A stretch of DNA of 64,000 bases. Origin: Climacteris rufus. Taxonomy: Eukaryota > Chordata > Aves > Passeriformes > Climacteridae. The notes under the pieces are model-generated. The model was not told the DNA's origin and ran no database searches. It saw only the letters and a program-made list of their open reading frames with translations. Below are positions 11,044 to 21,817 of this stretch, piece by piece. Numbering within the stretch: the stretch's first letter is position 1; each line of letters begins with the position of its first letter. Position numbers and translations under genes: made by a program. The stretch spans positions 541,951 to 605,950 of the forward strand of contig VZRZ01000460.1 of assembly GCA_013398175.1 (NCBI GenBank), written 5' to 3'.

Positions 11044-13575
11044 GAGATTCTAAATCAAGACAAAGTGAAATGCATGAGTTAGTCAATGCTGGGGTTATGT
11101 CAGTTATACAAATGCAGGAGCAAAGGGTGTTGTGGAAAAGATGCAGAGACAGTGTTGAACCTTTTAATTTTCATACTCTGAAAATATATAAAAAATTGTT
11201 AAGCAGTTCTGATTGTCGTTCTAGAGTGTCCCTAACTGGTATTTCCTGATCAAGGAAGTTAAGCTTCAGCTGATGTTTAGTGGTGTATCTCCACTGATGG
11301 CATTGGAGACAGACTGGTTCACATCTACAGAAAGCCCAGTGCTCTTTACATTATCCAGTGAGATAATAGGTTTGGCTTAATAGACTTTTGGTTCTTAGTT
11401 CAGACTGGAAATGTTAGTTCAGAGATTAGAAGAAAGAAAAAGAAGGGAATTATGTTAAAACATAAGTAGGTCAAAAATCTTTTTTTTTTTTTTCACCTAA
11501 TGGCACTTCAAACTGTGGAATACTTACGCAATCCAATTATTCGTTGTTTACATCACCTTGTTTTTTTTAATTGCACATTTATGCATTGCATTAACATTTT
11601 GTATGCTGCACACTACATTTCACAGTGACTTCAAATATTAAATCCTACTGCACTAAGCTCTGGATCACATAACAAAGATAAGTATTATAGGAGCATCCTT
11701 AAAATGCTGCATCATTAGGCAGCAACATGAGGATCTCTTTATTTTGGTAAATGTGTTCATAAAATATTTCTTGCTTTCACTGTTTGCCACATTAATTTTG
11801 TATTGTATATAAAAAAATTTAACCCCAAACAAATATTTTAAAATAAATGACATTTGTGAAGTGCTTGAAAGGTGCCACTTGACAGTTTACTGTTGACTTG
11901 TTGGGTGTTTAATAGCATTGGCAGCAGCCTGAGCTTACCCATTCCTTGGAGTATACAGCTGCAGAGCACTAAATCTGGGGGCATGATATGAAACAGCAGG
12001 AGAAGAGCCCTTCATGCAGTAAAGTACTATGATGTAGCATGGTCCCCTTTCAAGGGATTAGGTTCCATTTGAAACTCCAGACCCGTCATTTGCTGTATCC
12101 TCAGCATGAATGGTACACCCCATGGAAAGGGAAGAATCATCCTCTGCTTGAAGGTGACATGTTGCTGCTTTCTTCTTCATGGATTGTTGGTAAACACTTG
12201 AGGAAAACACGGCCTACCTACCAGTTTTAAAGCATGAGTGCTATTTGTGTCTGTTTACAACCACAGAAAGGAATGAGGCCGATGATTAAGCTAGCTGGAA
12301 GATGATGACCTTGATTTCACAGATGATGTGTCAGAGAACAGACCATCTCTCTCAAAGGATCTGGGCACACTCCTCCTTGGGTCTGGTCAAACCCAGCTGC
12401 ACATGAAGAGCTACCAGACTCTGGGCAGTGGCACCCTGTGTGTTCAATGCACCTCTACCTTTTTCTGGGAGCCTTTTCTGCCATTTGGGCAGTACTGTGC
12501 ATTCTACGGCTATGCAGGGAACCTCTGTGGAGAGATGGTGGTGGAAAAAGGCTGTAGGGGAGAGAATGAAGATGGAGAAGACTGAGAGGATGATGACAAT
12601 GGACAAGGAAGGAGGAACAGGGTAAGCTGAGTGCTGCCACGACCTGCTCAAATGGTCAGGAGAAGCATGAAGGGCTGCAAAGTCCTGGGACCCAATGTTC
12701 TAGATCAAAAACTTTTCCAGATATGCTTAATTTTTATTAACTCACGTAGGAAACATCCCAAAGAAAGAAGCAATGTTTTTTATCTTGAATCTGTAACTGT
12801 GTGTTAGCTATAATGCATTTGAACTGTTATAAGCTATGCTGGATGCCTCCCACCAAAATGATGAAAACCAGGAATATTTCTTTGACCCTGGTGAATTGTG
12901 GCTAAATTTCTGTTCCAGATGAGTTAAAGTTCAGGGTTTCTAGTCTGAAACCTTGATGATACTTTACATGGGGAATGATAAATAATTGATTTTGTCTTTC
13001 AGAAGGCAAAATTATCAGTGGTTTTTGTGTAGATGCAGTTTAATGAATTTCTTGTGTTTCTTTGTCTTCACTATTTTCAAACCAGATATATATGGATCTC
13101 ATTTCTCTTCATTTTAACATACAGTTTTCTGCTTTTAGAAAGGTTCCATACTTATGGAGCACAGTTATTAATCAAAAAGAACTTTCCTTTATGTAAGGTC
13201 AGAGTATGTTTCCAGAGCTCCTGCCACTGTATAGTCAGAATTTGAGTGAATCCCTCCATTGTATTCCCAGCCCTAAAATTATATACTGGCCCCAGGTTTG
13301 ATCAGTACATTCACTGTGAAAAGAAATCTCTCTTTAAAACTGAACCTGCTGTGTCTCATCATGTAATTTGTGTTTCATCCCATGATACTGGTACGTATCA
13401 GACATCTAACAGCTGAAGTGTCTTCTAGGAGTGGGTAACAATATCACTGTCTGCACATTCAGTTCCTGGGGGTTTTGAAATTATAATAACATTTTTCCTT
13501 CTGTGGGAGAAATGGTCTAACCTTGTGAACTCTGCAATTCTAAATGGCCAAGTACTTTCACTTACTACAGTCTTG
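11044..13575. other. non-coding DNA, no recognised gene
   Basis: Contains a poly(T) run at about 11480-11493. A slightly more GC-rich part at 12300-12660 has open frames of 60-100 codons on both strands, but I recognise no domain, splice pattern or repeat family in it. The rest is AT-rich and unremarkable. Confidence 0.5.
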
Positions 13576-13606
13576 CCTGGGCTCTCGTACTTACGAGGAG
13601 CCCAGG
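13576..13606. repeat. near-perfect inverted repeat (hairpin)
   Basis: The left arm CCTGGGCTC+TCGTA pairs with the right arm TACGA+GAGCCCAGG: 14 base pairs with a one-base bulge and a two-base loop. It ends about 99 bp before the inferred start of the LTR at 13705. Its function is unknown. Confidence 0.8.
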
Positions 13607-13704
13607 TGTCTGTGGTGCAAGAGAAACAATAACCCTGATGCAACAGGATAAAAAATTACCTTAGCCACGATAAACCATATAGCAATTACTAAGCTGTTTT
13701 CCAA

Positions 13705-14308
13705 GTGAGATTCCTGAGGTGCTTCTTGCTTTGTCCTATTGATACCTAAAAGGCTAGCCCAAAAACTGAAGCCAGGCAGGAGTAAGGGAATAAAAGGTGG
13801 GTATTTATTTGAAGGGCCTTCAAAGGTACATTTAGGGCAGACAAAGTCCCCTCCTTGGGGCATCACCCAAAATGGACGACGAGTCACGAGTTCTCCACAC
13901 TTTTATAGATTTGGTCCATTTGCATATCAGCAGAGATTTACCAATTAAAACTTTACAATTTCCCCCTAGCTTACTCCCCCCCTGTCCCCTTTAGAAGCTT
14001 GGGCCTGGGCAGCCCGAATGGCCTTGGGTGAGTACAGAATGCTAGTGTTATGTCTATAGAAAACAGCAACCAACGAGATATAAAGCATATATGCCAGACA
14101 ATGCAGGATTTGAAAAATATAAGGGTTAAACCTAAGGCATCACTATGTCAGGCTATGTCGTTTCATATAATACTGCCAGTTCCTTAATTTCCCATTTTAT
14201 CCTTGAAGAAAGATTGTTCACAAGGTTTACTATACTTTATTGTCCAGAAATATCAGCTAAGATTAATACTCTGCCTTGTACAGTATATCATATTTTCCCT
14301 TTGGGGCA
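13705..14308 (-). mobile_element. probable solo ERV LTR, antisense
   Basis: On the minus strand a CTATAAAAG TATA box (13900-13908) lies upstream of an AATAAA signal (13804-13809) at LTR-like spacing, with a U5-like stretch after it. TG and CA edges flanked by a 5-bp repeat CCAAG (13700-13704 and 14309-14313) give these boundaries. With so many possible edges that match could be chance. A purine-rich AGGGGGAAAT followed by TG near 13950-13970 offers a shorter U3 as an alternative. The LTR core is fairly sure; the outer edges are not. The 98-codon minus-strand frame at 13591-13887 overlaps R/U5 and is not a gene. Confidence 0.55.
13900..13908 (-). promoter_or_regulatory. TATA box of the antisense LTR
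   Basis: The reverse complement reads CTATAAAAG, about 95 bp upstream of the AATAAA at 13804-13809. That is the order expected for an LTR promoter and R region. Confidence 0.6.
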
Positions 14309-14313
14309 CCAAG

Positions 14314-14988
14314 TGCAGTGTCCTTTCATACACCTTTGCATCCTGACAAACAGGTTCAGCTATATTATGTTTACACAAGGACATATTTTCCGATGTCTAC
14401 TGTCTGCACGCATTCTCAGATTGGACTGCAGTAGCTGGGGCTTGAGATAAATCCAGGCTAAGCAATACATGCCTATATGACTATTGAAAACTGACATTTT
14501 AGACACTGTGTTGCATTATCCTGGCTTGCGGTTCACTGAAAACAAAACATGAACAAAATAAAATAAAGGTCTGAGTTCACTAGGTAGATCATATAGGAGA
14601 CTGTTGCTAAAGAATGAGTCAAAATGCACTCAGCATTCAGTGAGTTGAATGCAAAGGAACCATGGTATTTTAACACAGTGCTAAAAAGGATGTTCTTGTG
14701 TTGAACACGTAAAGCAGGATTAACCATCACTAGCAAACTGAGAAAATTCTTTCCTTACCAGTACTCTTTGTTAATTCAAGGAATGCTTTCTTTTTAATTC
14801 TGTGTTAAATACCTCTTTTCCTTATTAAGTTATACAATGTGTATGAATAAGACCAAAAGCTGAAAAAATTAATGACTTTTTTTCTTCCAGGAATAAAAGC
14901 AAAAAAGTACTCTTCCAGGAATTAAACTGTTCCAGGGAAGTGAAGGTATTTCAAATGAGAAGAAGAAGGAAGTGCAAAAGTGCAGAAG
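14314..14988. other. non-coding DNA, no recognised feature
   Basis: AT-rich sequence between the LTR and the purine tract. I see no repeat or exon. Confidence 0.5.
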
Positions 14989-14990
14989 TG

Positions 14991-15028
<38 letters not shown>

Positions 15029-15098
15029 GAAGGAAGGAAGGAAGGAAGCAAGGAAGGAAGGAAGGAAGAAAGGAAGGAANNNNNNNNNNNNNNNNNAA

Positions 15099-15178
<80 letters not shown>

Positions 15179-15205
15179 AAATAAAAAAGAAAAAGGAAGG
15201 AGAGA
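14989..15205. repeat. (GAAA)n/(GGAA)n purine tract, broken by a gap
   Basis: A GAAA block (to about 15028) passes into GGAA units (to 15079), then 17 N, then a long GAAA block (15097-15184) with an A/G-rich tail. One strand is almost wholly purine. The Lys/Glu/Arg-rich and Phe/Ser/Leu-rich frames on the two strands, up to 124 codons, are products of the repeat. Confidence 0.97.
15080..15096. other. assembly gap (17 N) inside the purine tract
   Basis: A run of N between GGAA and GAAA repeats; the true repeat length is unknown. Confidence 0.98.
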
Positions 15206-15650
15206 ATGGACATCACATGCATATAGGACATGTATGGGTTTATATGTGTGTATGAGTGTTGGGAGGAAAGGGATTAAAACTCGAAGATTTGGCAAGGAGG
15301 GAATATCTGATTAGTTTTGCATGAAGCCCTTTCATGTATGAGGGCAGGGAGCAGACTACCCACACCCCATCCTAGAGTGCTAGGATGAACTAGGCCTGAC
15401 GAAGCCTATGTCCTCGTGTGTAACTCTACTGCTCAGCATTGTTAGCAAGGTAATGGAATAAATCTAGTCTGCATTTCAGCTGTGGCTTGGTGGTTGCCCC
15501 CGTTACCTGTATGTGTCGATTCACACAATGAGTAACTTCAGTTACAAAAGCTAAAGCTGTATGTGTCCCATGCTAATTTAATTACATGACTGACTGTGCT
15601 CAGCTCTGCTATTTGGGGAGTTATTTCATATAACCTAGGCTGTGTGTGTG
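15206..15650. other. non-coding DNA, no recognised feature
   Basis: Mixed-composition sequence ending in a short (TG)n run at 15641-15650, directly before the next LTR. No gene was seen. Confidence 0.5.
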
Positions 15651-16282
15651 TGTCCTGGATTATAGTGTATTCTATTACCATTTTTGTGATCTGTTGAAAC
15701 CAGGTGTAGCAATGTTCCTTGCCTCCTCCCTCTGGACTATCTCCTGTTAATGGGCCCATCAATGCCTTGCCTCGTGACTCACCATCCCATTGTGAGATGC
15801 TCCGCCCGGGGGCGAAGCCAAGCATCCCCATGTGGATGTAATCTGGGGTTTGGAACAGCACAAGCAGCCTTACCTATTACGATCCCAGAGGACAAGAGCT
15901 ACAGAACCACCACTGGACTTTCCGAGAAGGACCAGACCTTTTCTACAAGATGACTGCTCCAACAGAACCACTTCAAAGAGAACTGCAGCTACCACCCAAT
16001 TGGACTGCTACCACAACACTGCCTGGCAGAGTGTCAGGTCATATCCTGACTCTGTCAGGTTAAACCAGTGTTTCTGTATTATTGCTTTGTTACACATATA
16101 TATATATACACATATATACATATATATATATGTAAAGAACTGTTGTTCCTATTCCTCATATCTTTGCCTGAAAGCCCCTTAATTTCAAATTTATAATAAT
16201 TCGGAGGGAAGGGTGTTGCATTCTCCATTCCAAGGGGGGCTCCTGCCTTCCTTAGTAGACACCTGTCTTTCAAACCAAGATA
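15651..16282 (+). mobile_element. solo ERV LTR, sense (copy D)
   Basis: Starts TGTCCTGGATTATAG and carries the blocks GATCTGTTGAAACCAGGTG, CATCCCATTGTGAGATG and CTCCGCCCGGGGGC. After them come a GTCAGG stem-loop region, CTTTGCCTGAAAGCCCC, ATAATAATTCGGAGGG and AGACACCTGTCTTT. It ends AACCAAGATA, where CA is expected, so the last dinucleotide is probably mutated. The flanks GTGTG (15646-15650) and GTGCG (16283-16287) match at 4 of 5 bases. The LTR fragment at 38116 is the same family in reverse. A TA/CA-rich microsatellite sits near the usual poly(A) region and no clear AATAAA remains. Confidence 0.85.
16091..16132. repeat. (TA)n/(CA)n microsatellite inside the LTR
   Basis: An alternating TA-rich run with interspersed CACA, about 42 bp, within the 3' half of the LTR at 15651-16282. 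Confidence 0.9.
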
Positions 16283-18521
16283 GTGCGAAACAACATATGT
16301 TGCAATTCCATTAGCTTGGTGTGGGGAATTCACTGGGCTCTCTCAAATGTTGTTCATTAAGGTCCTCTTACACAAAGACTGCTTGTAAATCTGAATGCTT
16401 ATACTTCAGCAGCTGCCATTTTTTACCTGTCTACTTTCATTCATTATTTTGAAGAAAGTCTCTGGCTCAAAAGACTTGTGCAGACAACTTTTAACAAGAG
16501 ATTGCTCATACATTAACATGCCCATGTCTGCTCACCATGTTTGGTCTCAGTTTCAGAGAAGAACTTTTCCCTATCTCACGGTAAGAATCCATGTAGAAGT
16601 GCAAAGCAACTTTCCACAGCTGTTTATATTGCCTCTTTGTAGTTCTTCTGTGTTGTAGTATGAGTAATGATGACAAAGGACGAGACATTCTTTCCTCTTA
16701 ACTACCCCACTATTGTTCACAGACTTCTGCCATTTGTATTCATTGTGTTTCTCTTCTTTGCCTGAGGATTTTTAAACTCTTTTTCGGTCTTATCCAGCTT
16801 TATACCACTTTTTCTGGATCCCACATCTGTCTGAGCTAAACTAGCAGTCCTTAGAATCATGTTTATCTTACTATCATCTTGCTTATCTGTTACGTAAAGT
16901 ACATTTAATGGAAAAGCTGAACTGCTTTGAATGCAACCACACAGTGGTTGTAGGTAGATGGGAGGTCTACCTGCAACTGCTACATATGTGACATATGACT
17001 GCAAATGACATGTAGTAACTTTATCCTTTTGAAAACTCTGGGTGTATGCAAGTACACACCCGCATCTTCTGTACGTGAGGTGATGTCTATGCAGAATTCA
17101 TCTGTATCTGCAGAAGATGGGATGAAGAAATTTGGAAGCTGCATAAAGTATTACATTGATTAAAGCCCTAAAAATGTTCTGTAGTCATGCTTTATGAGAA
17201 GGTAATTAGCCAGTTGTTCAATTGTGTACCTTAATGTGGAAATGTGTTCATGGAATTTTGATGTTTAAATGTTAAAAAATTAATAATTATCCTGGTTTTA
17301 TTTTTGTTTTTAAATGCCAAGGTATATTTCTTGTAGTTTACTATAGCTTGTTTGCAAAACTTTCTTTGGAAAACCAAGCTTTTTTTATGCAGCTCAAATT
17401 GCTTATCTCTTTATTTCTACAGTGGTATTGACTTAACTTTCAAATAACCAAAACTCCTTTTAAATGCATGAAATAAAGAAAACAAAAAATAACCAACCAA
17501 CCAAAAAAGAAAAAAAATTAATCCCAAGTTACTCCTCAATTAAGGATTTGTTTGCCCAGGTGCAGCCTGGAGTGAATTTTTACAGTTGAGATATTAACTG
17601 CTGAAAGTTTGTTTTTTTAATGGAAATGCTGACAGACCTTTAGCTGCAGTAATATTCATGAAAGCCAATAAGAAATAAAAGTAGTAATACAAATCTCTAA
17701 CTCTTTTAAATCATATGTTTCTCTGTTCTCCAGGAGTGATGTTGAGCATAAGGTAGCAGCTACAATGATATAATTAAAATACTGAGCTCAATAAACCTAG
17801 AAAAAAAAAGGTTCATTCAATTTTCAAACAATATCAGTGGGAGAAAGTTTCTTAATGACCCAATTACCTCTTTCATTCAGCAACAAGGGTTAATTGCCAT
17901 TTGCAAAATAGGAAGAACTTTTTCTGTTCATTGACCAGTGCGTTCCCATCTCGTGCTGAGCAGACTGAAAGGTAAAATCAAAACCCGTTGGACTACAGGG
18001 AAAGACTTTCTTTGGCATTTTATGTGGCCCTCTGAGAATAGCATTGCTCATCATTTATGTAGCTTACAAGCAGTTTGGTTTGACAGCACTAGCTGAAGAA
18101 GGGAGCATTCTTGCCACCTTGTGTGCTTCTCTTGAACACAGGATTGAAACTCAAGTAGTTCTTCTTACATGAAGTCCAGCAGGAGTTTTCTCTGCCTGGG
18201 AACTCAGCTTCTTTGAAGAACAGCAGAGGAGCACAGATACATAATGAACATACACAGCACCATGCATCTGAGAAGCACTGCTCTACAAGGGTCCATCTCT
18301 AGGAGACTCATGGGAGGACTGTGGTCCTTGTGCCACCTACACAAGGTCCTGCTCTTCGCTAGCACAGCAAACAGGGTTCTGGGATGACTGTCTGCCCTCT
18401 GCCCCCATCATAGCTCTTTGGAAAATGATTTCAGTAACAATCTGGGTGTTAATAGAACGCTGAGACCTGCAGTTATAGTACTTCGCTTCATGTGTATGCT
18501 TCCTACTTGACAACACTGAAC
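16283..18521. other. non-coding, repeat-poor DNA; possible conserved segment
   Basis: No transposon or coding sequence was recognised. The stretch at about 17850-17960 is not repetitive and has clustered TAATT-type homeodomain cores and an ATTTGCAAAAT octamer-like site. It might be a conserved non-coding element, but that is inference only. Confidence 0.45.
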
Positions 18522-18526
18522 GGAGG

Positions 18527-19194
18527 TGTCCTGGTTTGGGGACAAATTTAGGAGAAAACGTTCTGGAATTACATTCCCTCTAAAGATCAGGGGTTTTGGC
18601 CCTGCCTCCCCCTGGACGAAAGGAATTTTTTTGATCGAACGTGAAAAAACCTGTTTATTTTAACAAACGAAGTACCTGCAGGGTACAGAGAAAAGGATAT
18701 TGACCCTCCCTGCTGCAGAGGAAGCTGGGGGAGTTTAGAGTCCTGTTCAGCTTCTCCCAATGTCCAGAGTCCAGGGATGTGGTGGTCTACAGCCTTCTGT
18801 CTGGGCCGCAGCCTGGGGTTCGTGGGGACAGTCTGGTGTCTCTGACGGAGCTAGGCTAGAACAGTTCCAGAAGGGAAAAAAAGCCAAAGTCCCTGGAAAA
18901 ACCTCCTTGCCTCAGCTAACAAACAAGAAGTAAGCTAAAGGCAAAGAAGCAACCCCCTTCTCTGCTGCACACACGGAGTCGAGAGCTGGCTTAAAAAAAA
19001 ACCAAACAAACCTGAGAAGAAAAAAAGTGTTCCCTCTGCTCTGCAGCGATGAGAGAGTGGAAGAGTGTGACAGTCCTTGAACAAGAGAAAAAAAACCGCG
19101 CTGAAGAATTCGCCTGGCTTCAAGTTACAGGACCCATGTCTGGGCATAAGGAAGATGAACGGGATATATGGTGTCATACAGTCACCCCAGAACA
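18527..19194 (-). mobile_element. solo ERVL-like LTR, antisense (copy E)
   Basis: Plus-strand edges are TGTCCTGGTTTGGGGAC and CACCCCAGAACA. Read on the minus strand it starts TGTTCTGGGGTGACTG and ends AACCAGGACA, with matching terminal inverted bases. The AATAAA is at 18654-18659 on the minus strand. Length is 668 bp. The same family is at 49019-49693 (675 bp), sharing the GACAAATTTAG and GTGAAAAAAC..CTGTTTATT blocks in order. Candidate 5-bp TSDs GGAGG (18522-18526) and GTAGG (19195-19199) differ at one base, suggesting an older insertion than its relative. Confidence 0.85.
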
Positions 19195-19199
19195 GTAGG

Positions 19200-20454
19200 T
19201 TAAGGAGTTTCAGGCTATTTGCTTTTGTAATTTTAATTATTCTTTTTTTCAGGTGGGAAACATTTCCCATCTGATTCTGCAAATCCCAAATTCTGTAAGT
19301 GTGTATCTTGAGAGACTTATTTTCTTTTAGTTTAGAAGATTATGAATTCCTTGCTGTGATGCGGAAAATAAACCTGCTTGTACTGACTTTAGTGAACTTC
19401 ATTCTAACCACTTTTCTTTACATCTTTCATTGCCATAATGTATGCAAAACTCTTAGCTACTCAAAACATGTTTACAGGTCATTTTCTTCTCATAATAGCC
19501 AAACCAGCAGCAAAAGCACATCATGGTTTAAATGTACTGACAAAAGAACTCTGGTTATAGAAATATGCACAATATAGCACCTTTGTCAAAAAGGCTCAGA
19601 ATTTTCACACAAGCAGAATTTTCTACCTCTCCAGTTATTCTGTATAAAGGTGGGCAAGACAGTTTCTGACTCTGCACTACCAAGAGTCCTTGACCTAATG
19701 ATATTGATTTTCCTTTACTATACTTGTTTATATTGGTCCATGAGGACAAACCATGCTAGTGGTCTCCTTCAGCTATTATTTGTGATCTACATGATAACTG
19801 TGTGGAGGAAGTTCTTTAAAGAACAGCATTCAAATAAATGTTCATGTGCATGTAGCAATAGACACCCAAGGAGAAGGGGATATATGTGCCTATCTTCTGC
19901 AGTGTCAAGGAAATTATTTCAGTACATTACGCAGTCACTTCATCTCTTTGTGTATTTAGGAATAGATTTGCATTTGTGCTAAGTCTCCTCTATACTCTGA
20001 CAAGGAGTAGAGGGACATTTAAATGAGTACATACTTTATGAACAGAGGTGAAAAGGATCTTATCATAAATAAGGATTAGACTTATAGGGTAGTGTTTAAT
20101 TCAGTGTGGGAAGATGCTACATAAGTTATTTGAAGCCAGAGAGCTATACAAATATAGGCTCTGTTAGCTATGTAACTGACAAAGCTGATGGCAAAAACTG
20201 GGCCATTTTGAATGTTCAGTTACTGTGCATGAATTACTGATCATGAGAACAGTAACTGTGCAGTTACTGATCATGAGAACAAAGCTCGTGTGGTTTCCAG
20301 TAAAGTCAAAAGTAATAAACTATGGTGAAGCAGGCATCTGCCTACTATAAATGGCCATCTCTCTCTATTGGAATCATATAAGTATACTTAATAGCCCATC
20401 TAAGAATGGCACTCACCCAAACTTTCTAGTATTTATAGAAAAAGTCTATTAGGA
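19200..20454. other. non-coding DNA with a small tandem duplication
   Basis: AT-rich sequence with no recognised gene. At 20221-20280 two adjacent 30-bp segments share an identical 17-bp end (TTACTGATCATGAGAAC), an imperfect local duplication. Confidence 0.5.
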
Positions 20455-20905
20455 ACAACACTTAATAAATGACTTGAATGTGGGGATTGACTGCATCCTC
20501 AGTAAATTTTCAGGTGATGCCAAGTTAGGTGGGAGCATTGATCTGTTTGAGGGTCGGGAATTTCTACAGAGAGATCTTGACAGACTCAGTCAGTGGGCTG
20601 AGGACAACTGCATGAGGTTCCACAAGGCAAAGCGTCGGGTCCTGCTCTTGAGTTACAACAACCCCATGCTGCACTACAGGCTGGGGAAAGAGTGGCTCAA
20701 GAGCTGTTTGGCAGAAAGGGACCTGGGGGTGCTGGCTGACAACTGGCTGAACAGGAGTCAGCAGTATGTCCAGGTGGCCAAGAAGGCCAGTGGCATTCTG
20801 GCCTGTATCACAAATATTGTGGCCAGCAGGACCAGGGCAGTGATTATCCCTCTCTGTGGGGAGGCCATACTTTGAATCCTGTGTTCAGTTTAGTTTTGCC
20901 TGTGA
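20455..20905 (+). mobile_element. CR1 ORF2 fragment, sense, truncated at both ends
   Basis: A 133-codon open frame (20474-20875) is a clear piece of CR1 reverse transcriptase and the region after it. The blocks LDRLSQWAEDNCMRFHKAK, AERDLGVLADNWLN, QQYVQVAKKASGILACI and VASRTRAVIIPL are in the family order. The active-site motif FADD is changed to FSGD, so it would be inactive even where the frame survives. The usual CR1 3' tail is missing: similarity stops just after the VRPHLE region near 20905. It differs from the subfamily at 40380-41079. It is a relic, not a gene. Confidence 0.88.
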
Positions 20906-21812
20906 TTGGCCCTTCACTGTGCTGTGTAGATAGGGGATCTTGTTCAGGGGCAATGCAGTATCTTTACATCACCTTTAATTGCATGATTTGTACTAGCCCT
21001 ACAAAGTCTCTGAGTTCATTAAATAAAAGTTAAGTGGAATAATGTTCCTAATAATATAGACATATATGTTTTTAGCTTGAGATGTGGATGCATGCTATGG
21101 ATTCTGTATGAGGCATCCAGACCTCAGAAATTCAGAAATGCTCTGAAGTCCAAGAATTAGAATTTTCTGGCATCTCTAACATCCTGATAGTGGAGCAAAT
21201 CTTGGCCCTATGTGTCAGAATAACTTTTTGTGAAAAACCAGATCTTTATGGTGTTTTGGACAATTTTATCATTTGTATTTGGAGCAAAAAGTCTTATTGC
21301 ACATGCATTCATTGGCACCTTTTGTTTTAATGAATAATTCTTCTGACTACGTGTATGCTTGGAGTGGTAGATTAGTTGAATATTGACACATTTTTATATG
21401 ACTTGCAGTGATCATGTAGGTGCTGGGATTTTCCTTTCTGGCACCAATATGAACCGTGCACTGCCAAGATGCTTAACTTCTTGTGTCTCTGTGTTACACA
21501 GAAATTATGAGTTTTAATTTATAAATATTGATGATTGCCTAGATGTGCCATACAATATAACAACACTTTATTTCTCTGTTTTACGTATTATGTTTGTACT
21601 GACCATTTTCTAATATGCTCTCTATCTTCAGACACAAATGATTTTGTGACGTCAGAAAATTACATTGATTCTTCTCTATTTCTTAAATTTTATTCTCTAT
21701 TATAGTTGTTGGGGTTTTTTGGTTTTTTTTTTTTGTTTTTTTTTTTAATAAATACCTGTATGATTTTCTTACTAAAATGCAAAATTTCCTCCTGTTCCCA
21801 GAATGAGCGTAG
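20906..21812. other. non-coding AT-rich DNA with a poly(T/G) run
   Basis: No coding sequence. A run of T with a few G lies at about 21709-21747. Confidence 0.55.
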
Positions 21813-21817
21813 GTTAA

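Noticed and set aside
12300..12660. Possible exon or pseudogene with frames of 60-100 codons
   Set aside because: Similar-length frames exist on both strands, with no recognisable domain, splice context or reading-frame bias.
14869..15314. Lys/Glu/Arg-rich and Phe/Leu/Ser-rich frames over 100 codons
   Set aside because: They are translations of (GAAA)n/(GGAA)n, interrupted by N.
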